A stretch of 64,000 bases of DNA from the NCBI GenBank assembly GCA_030066975.1, contig JASJAO010000006.1, positions 62,001 through 126,000 of the forward strand, written 5' to 3'. The translations under genes were made by a program, and so were the position numbers. The stretch comes from Henriciella sp. Lineage in GTDB: Bacteria; Pseudomonadota; Alphaproteobacteria; Caulobacterales; Hyphomonadaceae. The notes beneath the pieces were generated by a model. That model saw nothing but the letters and a program-made list of their open reading frames with translations. It searched no databases and was not told the origin of the DNA. This document shows positions 8,212 through 16,717 of the stretch, piece after piece. The stretch's first letter is position 1. Every line of letters starts with the position of its first letter.

Positions 8212-9786
8212 TTAAACCGCTATTGCGGTAAAGGCGACGCTGATCATCAGCATCAAGATGAAGGCGGCGATCAGAATGTAGACCGCCTGCGAAGAGGGAT
8301 GATCGGCGGGGTCAAGCGCGGGCGGATTGGAGGCTGTGCGCGCGCTTGGCTTGAACACAAACGAGGCCAGAACGGCAATGCTTACGGTTACGACCAGGCC
8401 GATAAAGTTCCACCACATCCAGAAGATCTGCGGCTGATAGAGCCAGAAGTAGAGGTTGAGCGCGAGCCCGACGAGCAGGCCGATATCCACACTCACGCTG
8501 CTGACCCGGCGAGACAGAATGGCGAGAGAGAACACGCCGAGGATCGGGCCATAAAGGGCAGAGCCGACTTTGTTGATCGCTTCAATCACGGTCGGTGCGA
8601 TCTCGCCCGCAAAGGTGGCCATCACCAGAATGATCACGCCCCAGACGATGGACAGGACGCGCGCATAGAGCACTTCGCCATGCTCAGTCTTTGCCTTGAT
8701 GCCCAGGGTGCGCAGGTCTTCCATTGTCACCGCCGCGAGCGAGTTCATCCCCGAACTCACCGACGACATGGCCGCGGCGAGAATGGCGACCAGCAGCAGA
8801 CCGATAATCCCGTTCGGCAGAGTTTCGACGATATAGACCGGCATCATATAGTCCGGTCGATCCGCCGGGATCTTCGCCATCATCTCCGGGCTGGCGAGGA
8901 TCGCAGCGCCCACAACGAGACCTGTCAGACAATAGATCAGGACCAGGGGGAACCGCATCAGACCGTTTGCGAAGAGCAACCGCCGCGCCGACTTGATGTC
9001 CTTGGAGGAGAGCAGGCGCTGAGCCTGAGTCTGGTCGCAGCCATAGTAAGAAGCATAGAGCACAAACCCACCAAACAGCATCGGGATGAGACCGAACTCA
9101 TCACCGCTAAAGCCGAGTGAGTTCACATCGATCACCGTCAGACGCTCTGTATCGATGGCGGCGATCGCCGACCAAATGCCGCCGATTTCTGCCACGGCGT
9201 AAGCGCCCACGACAAGCAATCCGATAAAGATCAGGACCATCTGGATCGCATCGCCATAGACGACCGCCTTCATCCCGCCCGAGGCTGAATAGACCAATGT
9301 GATCACGCCCACGACCGCAATTGACTGCCACATCGGGATATCGATGACCGCGTTCAGCAACAGAGCTGGCGCATAGATCAGAATGCCGGTGCCGAAAGAT
9401 CGGACGATCTGAAACGACAGGCTGATCAGGATCCGGGTGGAGAACCCGAACCGGGTCTGCAGGAACTCATAGATGCTGACCACTTTGGCGCGGTAGAGGG
9501 CCGGGGCGATGACGAACATCACGAACAACATGGCCAGCGGCAGAGACAGCTCATAGGTCAGCCATTTCAACCCGCCACCTTCCCGCAAGCCGACAAAAGC
9601 CGGGGCAGAAATGAAACTGATCGCCGAAAGCTGCGTCGCCATGGTCGACAGGGTCAACGGAAACCAGTTCATCTCCTGGCCGCCGAGGAAATAGTCTTTC
9701 TCGGATTCCTGTTTGCGCAGCAGATAGCCAAACGCAATCAGACCGGCGAGGTAGGCCGCGACGACGCTGTAATCGAGCATATTCAT
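8212..9786 (-). CDS. Sodium:solute symporter (SSS family)
   Basis: A 524-residue inner-membrane transporter with about 13-14 hydrophobic helices. The SSS fingerprint is clear: the N-terminal YLLRKQESEKDYFLGGQEMNW and the following STMATQLSAISFISAPAF, then the long helix bundle. Such proteins couple Na+ entry to uptake of sugars, amino acids, pantothenate or nucleosides. The substrate cannot be read from the sequence, although the N-terminus resembles the SGLT/NIS/SMVT branch. Start is ATG 9786 (GGGAG about 8 bases upstream) rather than the longer reading from 9813. It lies upstream of the aminotransferase gene on the same strand, so import and transamination of one compound is a reasonable hypothesis. 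Confidence 0.88.
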   Translation of the reverse strand: MNMLDYSVVAAYLAGLIAFGYLLRKQESEKDYFLGGQEMNWFPLTLSTMATQLSAISFISAPAFVGLREGGGLKWLTYELSLPLAMLFVMFVIAPALYRAKVVSIYEFLQTRFGFSTRILISLSFQIVRSFGTGILIYAPALLLNAVIDIPMWQSIAVVGVITLVYSASGGMKAVVYGDAIQMVLIFIGLLVVGAYAVAEIGGIWSAIAAIDTERLTVIDVNSLGFSGDEFGLIPMLFGGFVLYASYYGCDQTQAQRLLSSKDIKSARRLLFANGLMRFPLVLIYCLTGLVVGAAILASPEMMAKIPADRPDYMMPVYIVETLPNGIIGLLLVAILAAAMSSVSSGMNSLAAVTMEDLRTLGIKAKTEHGEVLYARVLSIVWGVIILVMATFAGEIAPTVIEAINKVGSALYGPILGVFSLAILSRRVSSVSVDIGLLVGLALNLYFWLYQPQIFWMWWNFIGLVVTVSIAVLASFVFKPSARTASNPPALDPADHPSSQAVYILIAAFILMLMISVAFTAIAV

Positions 9787-10014
9787 GGTTGCAGCTCCCT
9801 CGCCCTGGTCCACGCCTTTGCAATCGTGTTGGCAAAGACCATAGAGGTATCACGGATGAGATATCCAGCAATCTTCCCGGTCCGGGTTTGTTTGTCAGCA
9901 ATATGCGCGCTTAGAGGGCAGGGTGACGTCGCGCCGCCTGAGCGTATTCGGCTTCTATCACGTTCAAAAAGCTTCTAGGCTGCGATCAAAACAAAATCGG
10001 GAGGTAAACGCGGC

Positions 10015-11643
10015 ATGGCCAGAACGCTCTTTAATTTTGGCGATATCCTTGACGATAACGGGGCCCATCTCGGGCTGGACAATCCGGCGCTGATCCATGG
10101 GGACCGGATGATCAGTTGGCCGGAGATGACCGCGCGTTCAAACAATGCTGCCCGGGCTCTGCGTTCGCTCGGGGCTGAGACGGGCGACAAGGTTGGCTTC
10201 TATATGCGCAATCAGCCTGATTATATGGAAGGCCTGGTCGCCTGTTTCAAAGCGCGCCTGACCCCTGTCAATGTGAACTACCGCTATCTCGATGACGAGC
10301 TTGTCTATATTATCGACAATTCCGACAGCGTGGCTGTGCTGTATGACGTGGAGTTTCGCGACAATGTCGAGCGGGTCCGCACCAGGCTCCCAAAGGTCAA
10401 GATCTGGGTTGAGATTGGTAGTGGCTTGAACGTGCCTGATTTTGCCGTCTCGTATGACGCGCTCGTCGATGAAGGCGACGGGGCACCGCTTGAGATCGAG
10501 CGCAGCCCCGATGATCTGGTCTTCCTGTATACAGGCGGGACGACCGGGATGCCGAAAGGCGTGATGTGGTCTCACGGCATCTGGCGTGAGTCGAGCCTGG
10601 ACAGCATGCGCCGGATTTATGGTGGCGCCCCTGAGACCTGGGAAGAACACCGTGTTTTCGTCAAAGATGTCGGGAGTTTAGGGCGACAGCTGCCCGCTTG
10701 TCCTCTGATGCACGGTACCGGTCTGTTTACAGCGCTGGCGGCAATGCTGAATGGCGGCGCGGTGGTCACTTTAGAATCCAAGGTGAAGTTCGATCCTGAG
10801 CAGCTGTGGGACACGGTCGACCGGCACGGAGTGACCGCGATGGCCATCGTCGGGGATGCCTTCGCCAAACCGATGCAGAAGGTGCTCGATGACAATCCCG
10901 GGCGGTTTGACCTGTCCAGCGTGGCGAGCATTGCCTCATCCGGGGTGATGTGGAGCATGGATGTCAAACGCGGCATGATCAGACACATGCCGCAAGTCGC
11001 GCTGATCGACAGTTTCGGGGCTTCCGAAGCGGTAGGATTTGGCATGTCTGTCACCACGGCTGAAAGCGCTCCAGAGACCGCGAAGTTCCAGATTGGCGAG
11101 CATTGTAAAGTGTTCGCAGAAGACGGGCGCGAAATTGAACCGGGCTCGGACGAACCTGGATTTATTGCGCGGGGCGGCGCTGTCCCGCTTGGTTATTATA
11201 AGGACGAGAAGAAAAGCGCTGAGACGTTCAAGACCATAAACGGCGTGCGCTATGCAGTCCCGGGGGATTGGTGCACGGTTGCTGCCGATGGCACGCTGAC
11301 GCTGCTCGGCCGCGGGTCAATCTGCATCAACTCGGGCGGCGAAAAGATCTATCCCGAAGAAGTCGAGGAAGCGCTCAAGGAGCACCATAGCGTCAGGGAC
11401 GCACTCGTGGTCGGCGTACCGGACGAGCAATGGGGGCAAGCGGTCACCGGAGTTGTCGAACTGGCCGATGGTGCAGACTTGGACGAAGACGCACTGCGGG
11501 CCTTCGTGCGCACCAAACTGGCGGCTTACAAGGCCCCCAAACGTGTCGTCGCAATGCCAGACCTGCAACGCGCCCCAAACGGCAAAGCGGACTATAAAGG
11601 CGTGAAGGCCTTCGCTCTTGAGGTCTTGGGACTGCAAGTCTGA
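10015..11643 (+). CDS. Acyl-CoA synthetase (AMP-forming, FadD-like)
   Basis: Activates a carboxylic acid to its CoA thioester through an acyl-adenylate in the cytoplasm. The 542-residue protein has the P-loop signature FLYTGGTTGMPKGVMWSH (about residues 168-185) and the C-terminal lid with SGGEKIYPEEVEEAL. The catalytic lysine region APNGKADYKGVK lies near the C-terminus. An SD of GGGAGGT precedes the ATG. It resembles the long-chain/steroid acyl-CoA ligases of the FadD19/FadD3 type, but chain length cannot be set by eye. It is divergent from the SSS symporter gene; the 228 bases between hold no gene and presumably the two promoters. Confidence 0.9.
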   Translation: MARTLFNFGDILDDNGAHLGLDNPALIHGDRMISWPEMTARSNNAARALRSLGAETGDKVGFYMRNQPDYMEGLVACFKARLTPVNVNYRYLDDELVYIIDNSDSVAVLYDVEFRDNVERVRTRLPKVKIWVEIGSGLNVPDFAVSYDALVDEGDGAPLEIERSPDDLVFLYTGGTTGMPKGVMWSHGIWRESSLDSMRRIYGGAPETWEEHRVFVKDVGSLGRQLPACPLMHGTGLFTALAAMLNGGAVVTLESKVKFDPEQLWDTVDRHGVTAMAIVGDAFAKPMQKVLDDNPGRFDLSSVASIASSGVMWSMDVKRGMIRHMPQVALIDSFGASEAVGFGMSVTTAESAPETAKFQIGEHCKVFAEDGREIEPGSDEPGFIARGGAVPLGYYKDEKKSAETFKTINGVRYAVPGDWCTVAADGTLTLLGRGSICINSGGEKIYPEEVEEALKEHHSVRDALVVGVPDEQWGQAVTGVVELADGADLDEDALRAFVRTKLAAYKAPKRVVAMPDLQRAPNGKADYKGVKAFALEVLGLQV

Positions 11644-11670
11644 ATAGAACCGACAAAACTGACTTGGAAT

Positions 11671-11695
11671 GAACCTTTTCGCATCGGTTTGCGAC
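11671..11695 (+). promoter_or_regulatory. Candidate ECF-type promoter of the sigma factor gene
   Basis: TGAACC-N16-CGACTATC: a GAACC -35-like element at 11671-11675 and CGAC at 11692-11695, with the 16-base spacing usual for ECF promoters. It ends about 33 bases before the ECF sigma gene, as expected for autoregulation. The -10 is CGAC where many ECF promoters have CGTC, so this is a candidate only. Confidence 0.4.
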
Positions 11696-11728
11696 TATCT
11701 CTATGAAAAGGGATAGGAGTGTGAGGCG

Positions 11729-12277
11729 ATGGCCTACACTGAAACAGAGCGCGTCTATGACCAGCTGTTGCTGACGTTGATGCGCACAGGGGATCGCCGC
11801 GCGGCCAACCGCCTCGCTGCGCGTTGGCAGCCGCGCCTGATGCGGACAGCGCGGCGCCTGTTGAACGATCCCGAACAGGCCCGGGATGCGGTGCAGGAAG
11901 CATGGACCGGCATCTGCCGCGGATGGGTCCGGCTGTCAGACCCGGAAAAGTTTCCGGCCTGGGCGTACACGATCCTGCATCGCAAATGCGCGGATCGAAT
12001 TCGGCTGGCGCAAAAGACCCGGCAGCGGGAAGCGCCACTGGAGGGGGCACCTGATCCTGGCCAGCCGGCGCGCTCTGAACTGAGCTACGAGATTGATCAG
12101 GCCTTGCGCGCGCTTCGCCCGGAACACCGCAGCGCAGCGATCCTGTTTTTTAGCGAGGGGCTCACACTCGCCGAGATCGCCGCAGTCATGGACATTCCTG
12201 TCGGGACCGCAAAATCGCGCATCTTCCACGCGCGCAAACACTTGAAATCGCTTTTGAAAGGAGAAGACGATGATTGA
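11729..12277 (+). CDS. ECF-family RNA polymerase sigma factor
   Basis: A 182-residue sigma-70-type factor with only regions 2 and 4, the ECF layout. Region 2 is visible at about residues 35-90 (LNDPEQARDAVQEAWTGI and FPAWAYTILHRKCADRIR). Region 4 at about 125-175 contains the helix-turn-helix LTLAEIAAVMDIPVGTAKSRIFHARKHL. The ATG is preceded by GGATAGGAG. Its last codons overlap the start of the next gene by 8 bases, so the two products are almost certainly made together; the partner is a likely regulator of this factor. A putative ECF promoter lies upstream. Confidence 0.93.
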   Translation: MAYTETERVYDQLLLTLMRTGDRRAANRLAARWQPRLMRTARRLLNDPEQARDAVQEAWTGICRGWVRLSDPEKFPAWAYTILHRKCADRIRLAQKTRQREAPLEGAPDPGQPARSELSYEIDQALRALRPEHRSAAILFFSEGLTLAEIAAVMDIPVGTAKSRIFHARKHLKSLLKGEDDD

Positions 12278-12626
12278 CTTCGAAACCCGTCTCAAACACG
12301 GCCTCGATCAGGATGACGAGGCGTTTCTGAATGACCTGGAACAGTCAGGGCTGTTCGCGCAGATCGGACCGGTCTTTAACGGGCCGTTGGGCGGCTGGAC
12401 GATTTACGCTGTCGTGATGTCACTTGTGATGTTTGGCGTCGGCGTGTGGGCGCTGATAGAGATGTTGAATGCCGAAACCGTACGACTGACCGTGCTCTGG
12501 TTCGCGCTGATGAGTTCAATGCTGCTCTCGGTGGGTCTGATCAAGATCTGGTTCTGGCTGCGTATGAACCATCTGGCGCTGTTGAAACAATTGAAGCTGA
12601 TCGAGTTGCGGTTGGTTCGCGATTGA
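12270..12626 (+). CDS. Small membrane protein coupled to ECF sigma (DUF6768-like)
   Basis: A 118-residue protein with a soluble N-terminus (FETRLKHGLDQDDEAFLNDLE, then GPLGGW) and two hydrophobic helices, at about residues 50-73 and 80-105. It ends in a basic/hydrophobic amphipathic stretch. The start overlaps the sigma-factor stop. It resembles the short membrane proteins known next to ECF genes in alphaproteobacteria (I associate it with DUF6768, from memory only). It lacks the HxxxCxxC zinc motif of ZAS-type anti-sigma factors. A role as membrane-bound anti-sigma factor or sensor is inferred from position alone. It converges with sdaA with 3 bases between. Confidence 0.75.
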   Translation: MIDFETRLKHGLDQDDEAFLNDLEQSGLFAQIGPVFNGPLGGWTIYAVVMSLVMFGVGVWALIEMLNAETVRLTVLWFALMSSMLLSVGLIKIWFWLRMNHLALLKQLKLIELRLVRD

Positions 12627-12629
12627 GTG

Positions 12630-14009
12630 TCAGCACTCGACGACATTCACGGCGAGCCCGCCCTGACTGGTCTCTTTATATTTGGTCGACATATCGAGGC
12701 CGGTCTGGCGCATGGTCTCGATAACCTGATCCAGTGACACTTTCATACGCTCGCTCGCATGCAGGGCGAGACGCGCCGCATTCACCGCTTTGACCGTCCC
12801 GATTGCATTGCGCTCGATACACGGGATCTGAACGAGGCCGCCAACCGGATCACAGGTCAGGCCAAGATTGTGTTCCATGCCAATCTCCGCCGCATTGGCA
12901 ACCTGTTGCGGGGTGCCGCCCCAAACCGCAGCAAGTCCGCCCGCCGCCATGGAGCAGGCAACGCCGACCTCTCCCTGACATCCCATCTCCGCCCCGGAGA
13001 TCGAGGCGCGCTGCTTGTAAAGGAGGCCAATCGCGCCAGCGGTGGCCAGAAAGGTACGGATTTTCTCGCCACTGGCCTCAGCATCCAGACAATAGTGCTT
13101 GATGATGGCCGGGATGATCCCGGCAGCGCCATTTGTCGGTGCCGTCACGACCTGGCCACCGGCTGCGTTTTCCTCATTCACCGCCATGGCATAGACATTC
13201 AGCCAGTCGAACAATTGCTCGCGTTCATTCGATGGTGGCGCGTGCTTGAGCTTGTCCCATATGCCCGGTGCACGGCGTTTGACGTCGAGCCCGCCCGGAA
13301 GAATTCCGTCCGTTTGCAGGCCCCGGTCAATGCAGGCGAGCATGATCTCTCCAATGCGATCAAGCTGTCGAACCGTTTCCGCACGCGCCCGGAAAGTGTC
13401 TTCATTGGCGAACACAATATCGGCCATGGAGAGGTTCTGGTCGGCGCAGAAGGCCAGCAAGTCTTCCGCCGACGTAAACGGGTAGGGGACGGTTCGAACA
13501 CCGCTTGCAATCTGGTCGTTTGTAGCAGGGGTTTGCAATTGCTCGGCGGACGCGAAAAAGCCGCCGCCGGTGGAGTAATAGGTCTTCTCAAACAGCGTCT
13601 GTCCACTGCCGTTACGCGCGATCAGATGCATGCCGTTGGGATGCAGATCGGGGATCACATCATAGTCGAGGATGATATCTGTTGCGGGATCAAAACCGAT
13701 GTCGCGGCGCCCGAGCAGAGCAAGCCGCCGGGTTTGCTCAATCTGGACAATGGCCGCGTCTGCCATCTGAATGTCCAGCGTTTCCGGATCCAGACCAAGC
13801 AGACCGAGCAGGACCGCTCTTGGCGTGCCATGCCCGATGCCGGTCAAGGCGAGAGAGCCCTGCAAATGGACCTTTATCTGTTCAATCCGGTCCAGAAGGC
13901 CAGCTTGATCGCATTCAGACAGAAACCGCCGGGCAATTCGAATGGGCCCGACTGTATGTGAACTGGACGGACCGATCCCGACACGGAAAACCTGCAATAT
14001 GGACAGCAT
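12630..14009 (-). CDS. sdaA: L-serine ammonia-lyase (single-chain, iron-sulfur)
   Basis: Deaminates L-serine to pyruvate and ammonia with a 4Fe-4S cluster. The 459-residue chain has the N-terminal beta domain ([13 protein letters not shown], residues 12-24) and the C-terminal alpha domain. The conserved cluster cysteines lie in [20 protein letters not shown] and QIPCIERN. Length agrees with E. coli SdaA/SdaB (about 455). I use ATG 14009, since GAGGGGG is 7 bases upstream of it; the TTG at 14015 would be too close to that SD. It is transcribed towards the ECF pair and follows the ABC ATPase gene on the same strand after a 43-base gap. Confidence 0.95.
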   Translation of the reverse strand: MLSILQVFRVGIGPSSSHTVGPIRIARRFLSECDQAGLLDRIEQIKVHLQGSLALTGIGHGTPRAVLLGLLGLDPETLDIQMADAAIVQIEQTRRLALLGRRDIGFDPATDIILDYDVIPDLHPNGMHLIARNGSGQTLFEKTYYSTGGGFFASAEQLQTPATNDQIASGVRTVPYPFTSAEDLLAFCADQNLSMADIVFANEDTFRARAETVRQLDRIGEIMLACIDRGLQTDGILPGGLDVKRRAPGIWDKLKHAPPSNEREQLFDWLNVYAMAVNEENAAGGQVVTAPTNGAAGIIPAIIKHYCLDAEASGEKIRTFLATAGAIGLLYKQRASISGAEMGCQGEVGVACSMAAGGLAAVWGGTPQQVANAAEIGMEHNLGLTCDPVGGLVQIPCIERNAIGTVKAVNAARLALHASERMKVSLDQVIETMRQTGLDMSTKYKETSQGGLAVNVVEC

Positions 14010-14052
14010 GTTCAATCCCCCTCGATCGGGATCAGAGAAAAGGCATCATTCG

Positions 14053-14994
14053 CTAGGCAGGCGCGCTGGTCATGGCGACGAAGACATCTTCGAGATTGGG
14101 TTGATCGGTGGAGAGGTCGGCGACGCTGATCCCCGCACTTCGCACCTGTTCGAGCAAACGCCCAATGCCGGTCTCCGAACTTCGAAATGTGATGCTGAGT
14201 GTCCCGTCCTCCTCCAGCACGGTGTTGAGGGAAGCGAGATCTGGCGGAACGCGGTCCAGAGGCTCGCGCGGTGTGATCTTTAATACACGCTGGTCAAGCC
14301 GACTGAGAAGTTGCGGGGTTGGTTCCTGAGCAAGCACTTCGCCATGGCTGATAATCGCGATCTCATCGCAAAGCTCTTCGGCTTCTTCGAGATAATGTGT
14401 GGTGAGGATGATGGTCGTGCCATTGTCATGTAGTTCGCGCACATAGGCCCAGAGCGAGCGCCGCAACTCCACATCAACGCCTGCGGTCGGCTCATCCAGA
14501 ATGAGCACCGGCGGATTGTGCACGAGCGCCTTTGCAACCATCAGACGACGTTTCATACCTCCAGAGAGTTGACGCACATAGGCGTCTTTCTTGTCGTCCA
14601 GACCGACAGCGGTGAGGATTTCCATGCTGCGCCGTTCCGCTTTGGGCACGCCATAATAGCCCGCCTGCAATTCAATCGCCTGTAGCGGGGTAAAGAACGG
14701 GTCCATCGTGATTTCCTGGTTCACCACACCGATCGCCGCTCGTGACGTACGGGGATGTTTGTCGATGTCGAGTCCCCAGATCTTTGCGGTTCCGCCAGTC
14801 TTGGTCACAAGACCGGCCAGGATATTGATGAAAGTGGACTTGCCTGCGCCATTCGGTCCGAGCAATCCAAATATGCTGCCGCGCCGGATCTTGAGATCGA
14901 TGCCTTTCAGCGCCCGCATTTCAGGAAGCTTGCCGGACGCACGATAGGTCTTTTCAAGACCGATGGCTTCGATGGCATAGTCTGGCGCAGTCAT
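14053..14994 (-). CDS. ABC transporter ATP-binding protein
   Basis: A 313-residue ATPase of the DRA/NodI-CcmA type. The Walker A motif GPNGAGKST is at about residues 47-55, the signature is LSGGMKRRLMVAKAL, and Walker B with the catalytic Glu is VLILDEPTAGVD. A C-terminal extension of about 80 residues is common in multidrug/lipid exporters of the ABC-2 class. No ABC-2 permease gene flanks it: upstream is a divergent zinc-finger gene and downstream is sdaA. It is therefore an orphan ATPase here, whose permease must be elsewhere. Substrate unknown. Confidence 0.9.
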   Translation of the reverse strand: MTAPDYAIEAIGLEKTYRASGKLPEMRALKGIDLKIRRGSIFGLLGPNGAGKSTFINILAGLVTKTGGTAKIWGLDIDKHPRTSRAAIGVVNQEITMDPFFTPLQAIELQAGYYGVPKAERRSMEILTAVGLDDKKDAYVRQLSGGMKRRLMVAKALVHNPPVLILDEPTAGVDVELRRSLWAYVRELHDNGTTIILTTHYLEEAEELCDEIAIISHGEVLAQEPTPQLLSRLDQRVLKITPREPLDRVPPDLASLNTVLEEDGTLSITFRSSETGIGRLLEQVRSAGISVADLSTDQPNLEDVFVAMTSAPA

Positions 14995-15118
14995 ACCGCC
15001 TCCTGAGAATCGTGACCGCGCACATATAGGCGGGCAAACACGCCCTTCATAGGGGAATTGACGTTTTCACCCGGAGTGCCGTATTCGAACGACAACAATA
15101 GATCCCAAAGGACAGACC

Positions 15119-15313
15119 ATGCCAGATACGCTCTCCCCAGATAATCCGGAAATCGTGATCGTCGAAAGCCGGAAAGTCTCCTGCAATGGAGGGGGTGGCG
15201 CCTTGGGGCATCCGCTCGTGTTTTACGAGATGGGCAAGGAAGACGCCGTGGATTGCATGTATTGTGACCGACGTTTTGTTCTGAAAGGCGGCAAGGAAGA
15301 CCCGGACCGCTAG
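15119..15313 (+). CDS. Small zf-CHCC zinc-finger protein
   Basis: A 64-residue protein with the zf-CHCC pattern known from mitochondrial complex I subunit NDUFS6 and its alphaproteobacterial relatives: Cys22, a His in GALGHPLVFYE, then CMYC with two Cys, followed by DRRFVL. AAAGGAC precedes the ATG. In alphaproteobacteria such proteins are thought to accompany complex I or to act as small zinc proteins; which applies here is not known. It is a single gene, divergent from the ABC ATPase gene. Confidence 0.85.
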   Translation: MPDTLSPDNPEIVIVESRKVSCNGGGGALGHPLVFYEMGKEDAVDCMYCDRRFVLKGGKEDPDR

Positions 15314-15432
15314 GCCTGATGGCGGCTGAATGGAGCCGTTCGTTCGCGCTTCAATCGATAATTCAAAGTTAAAATCTCCCCCACTTTTTCGAAGTGTTGT
15401 AACTTTGTCTTAGCCTCTATTTTCTATTCTTT

Positions 15433-15471
15433 CCTTTTGGTTGCAAAGATTAACTAAAAGCAACCTGAGGG
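15433..15471 (+). promoter_or_regulatory. Hairpin sequestering the ribosome-binding site of the diguanylate cyclase
   Basis: CCTTTTGGTTGC (15433-15444) can pair with GCAACCTGAGGG (15460-15471): 11 of 12 positions pair, counting two G-T wobbles, around the 15-base loop AAAGATTAACTAAAA. The 3' arm contains part of the SD (GAGGGGAG, 15467-15474) of the GTG-started gene at 15481. The core GGTTGC/GCAACC is perfect. Whether a transcript includes both arms is not known. Confidence 0.4.
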
Positions 15472-15480
15472 GAGTATGGC

Positions 15481-16716
15481 GTGCAACTTGAGTTGTATTT
15501 TCAACTTTTGAACCCGCTCGTCTTTGCGATGTTCGCAATCGGGTTTCTTTGCGTGCACACCATTCGGCCGAACATGGCTGCCCGCACGATTGCGGCCTCT
15601 TATGCCATGGGGACATTGGCCTTCATCCTCGATATTGCGTTTCAATCAAGTCAGGCGATTCCAGTTCGCGTTCTGGTCGGAGCGCTCTACGCCATTACGG
15701 CGGCGCTGCTGTCGGCTGGATTGTGCCTGCATTTTCGTCAACGCGCGCCGTGGCGGTTGCTGGCCGCGATGGTGCTTGTGCATGTGGTGATCTATGCGAG
15801 CCTCTATGTGCAAGGCTTTCTCTGGTGGCGGTCATTTGCCGCCAATGTTGGCTGCGGTACGATTTTCCTGGTTGGTTTGATGTCGTTTCCCCGGCGCGGT
15901 CTCACCTTGCCGGAAAAGATGCTGTTTGGCGTCCATGCCTTCAGTTGTTTTCAGTGTTTCACTCGCCCGGTGATGGTCGCGGCGCTGACCGCAGGCCCGC
16001 TGACCGCGGAAAATCATAATGAGGACCTGTTTATCGTGACGCTCCATCTGGCGGTCGGCGCGTTCGCTGTCCTGACCGGCATGCTGCTCACGGTTATCCT
16101 CGTTCGTGAAGTCCTTGAGGATCTGCAAAGTCACTCGCAGACCGACGAGTTGACGGGGGTCAGCAATCGCAGAGGCTTTGATTCCCGGTTGACGGCTTGG
16201 CTCAGTGAAGAGGAGCACTTGGAAGTCGGCATTATTCTGGCTGATCTGGATCGGTTCAAGCGGATCAATGATACGTACGGCCACAATGCCGGTGATGACG
16301 TCCTGATCGCGTTTGGTAAAGTTCTACAGACTTATACAGGACCCGGCCGGGTCGTCGCCCGCCTTGGCGGCGAAGAGTTCGTTCTGGCGCTATCAAATGT
16401 GCCAATGTCCGAGGTCAAAGGCATTGCCGAGACCTTGCGAAACACGATGGCGGCCAAGACTTTCAACTTTGCCGGTGAAGACGTGTCGGTGACCGCGAGT
16501 TTTGGTGTTGCGCAACTTGATCGGAAAGAGAACCCAAGGAACGCGCTCGCGCGCGCGGACGATGCATTGTACCTTGCCAAACGGCAGGGCCGAAATCGCA
16601 CACGTTGTCAGGCGGACCTCGCCGTGCATCGTTTGACGAAGGCGAAGGACACGATGAAGTCCTCCGCATCGCATCAGAAGGCGAAGGCCAAGCAGAAAAC
16701 GTCGAAAACCGCTTGA
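15481..16716 (+). CDS. Membrane-anchored diguanylate cyclase (GGDEF)
   Basis: The 411-residue protein makes cyclic di-GMP from two GTP. About the first 215 residues form a membrane sensor with roughly six or seven hydrophobic helices of no type I recognise. The GGDEF domain spans about 225-385: DLDRFKRINDTYGHNAGDD carries the metal/GTP site, and the active-site loop is GGEEF at 296-300, which is catalytically competent. I see no RxxD inhibitory site directly before the loop. The C-terminal 40 residues are Lys-rich and disordered-looking. The start is GTG 15481, the only start correctly spaced from GAGGGGAG. The stop lies next to that of the convergent pspF. Confidence 0.9.
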   Translation: MQLELYFQLLNPLVFAMFAIGFLCVHTIRPNMAARTIAASYAMGTLAFILDIAFQSSQAIPVRVLVGALYAITAALLSAGLCLHFRQRAPWRLLAAMVLVHVVIYASLYVQGFLWWRSFAANVGCGTIFLVGLMSFPRRGLTLPEKMLFGVHAFSCFQCFTRPVMVAALTAGPLTAENHNEDLFIVTLHLAVGAFAVLTGMLLTVILVREVLEDLQSHSQTDELTGVSNRRGFDSRLTAWLSEEEHLEVGIILADLDRFKRINDTYGHNAGDDVLIAFGKVLQTYTGPGRVVARLGGEEFVLALSNVPMSEVKGIAETLRNTMAAKTFNFAGEDVSVTASFGVAQLDRKENPRNALARADDALYLAKRQGRNRTRCQADLAVHRLTKAKDTMKSSASHQKAKAKQKTSKTA

Positions 16717-16717
16717 T

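Noticed and set aside
8059-9120. 353-codon open frame on the plus strand, opposite the SSS transporter
   Set aside because: It is rich in His, Arg, Gln and Asp and is the reverse of hydrophobic codons of a transporter; a classic shadow frame.
12759-13961. 400-codon open frame on the plus strand, opposite sdaA
   Set aside because: The minus strand encodes L-serine dehydratase with all cluster cysteines, so this is a shadow.
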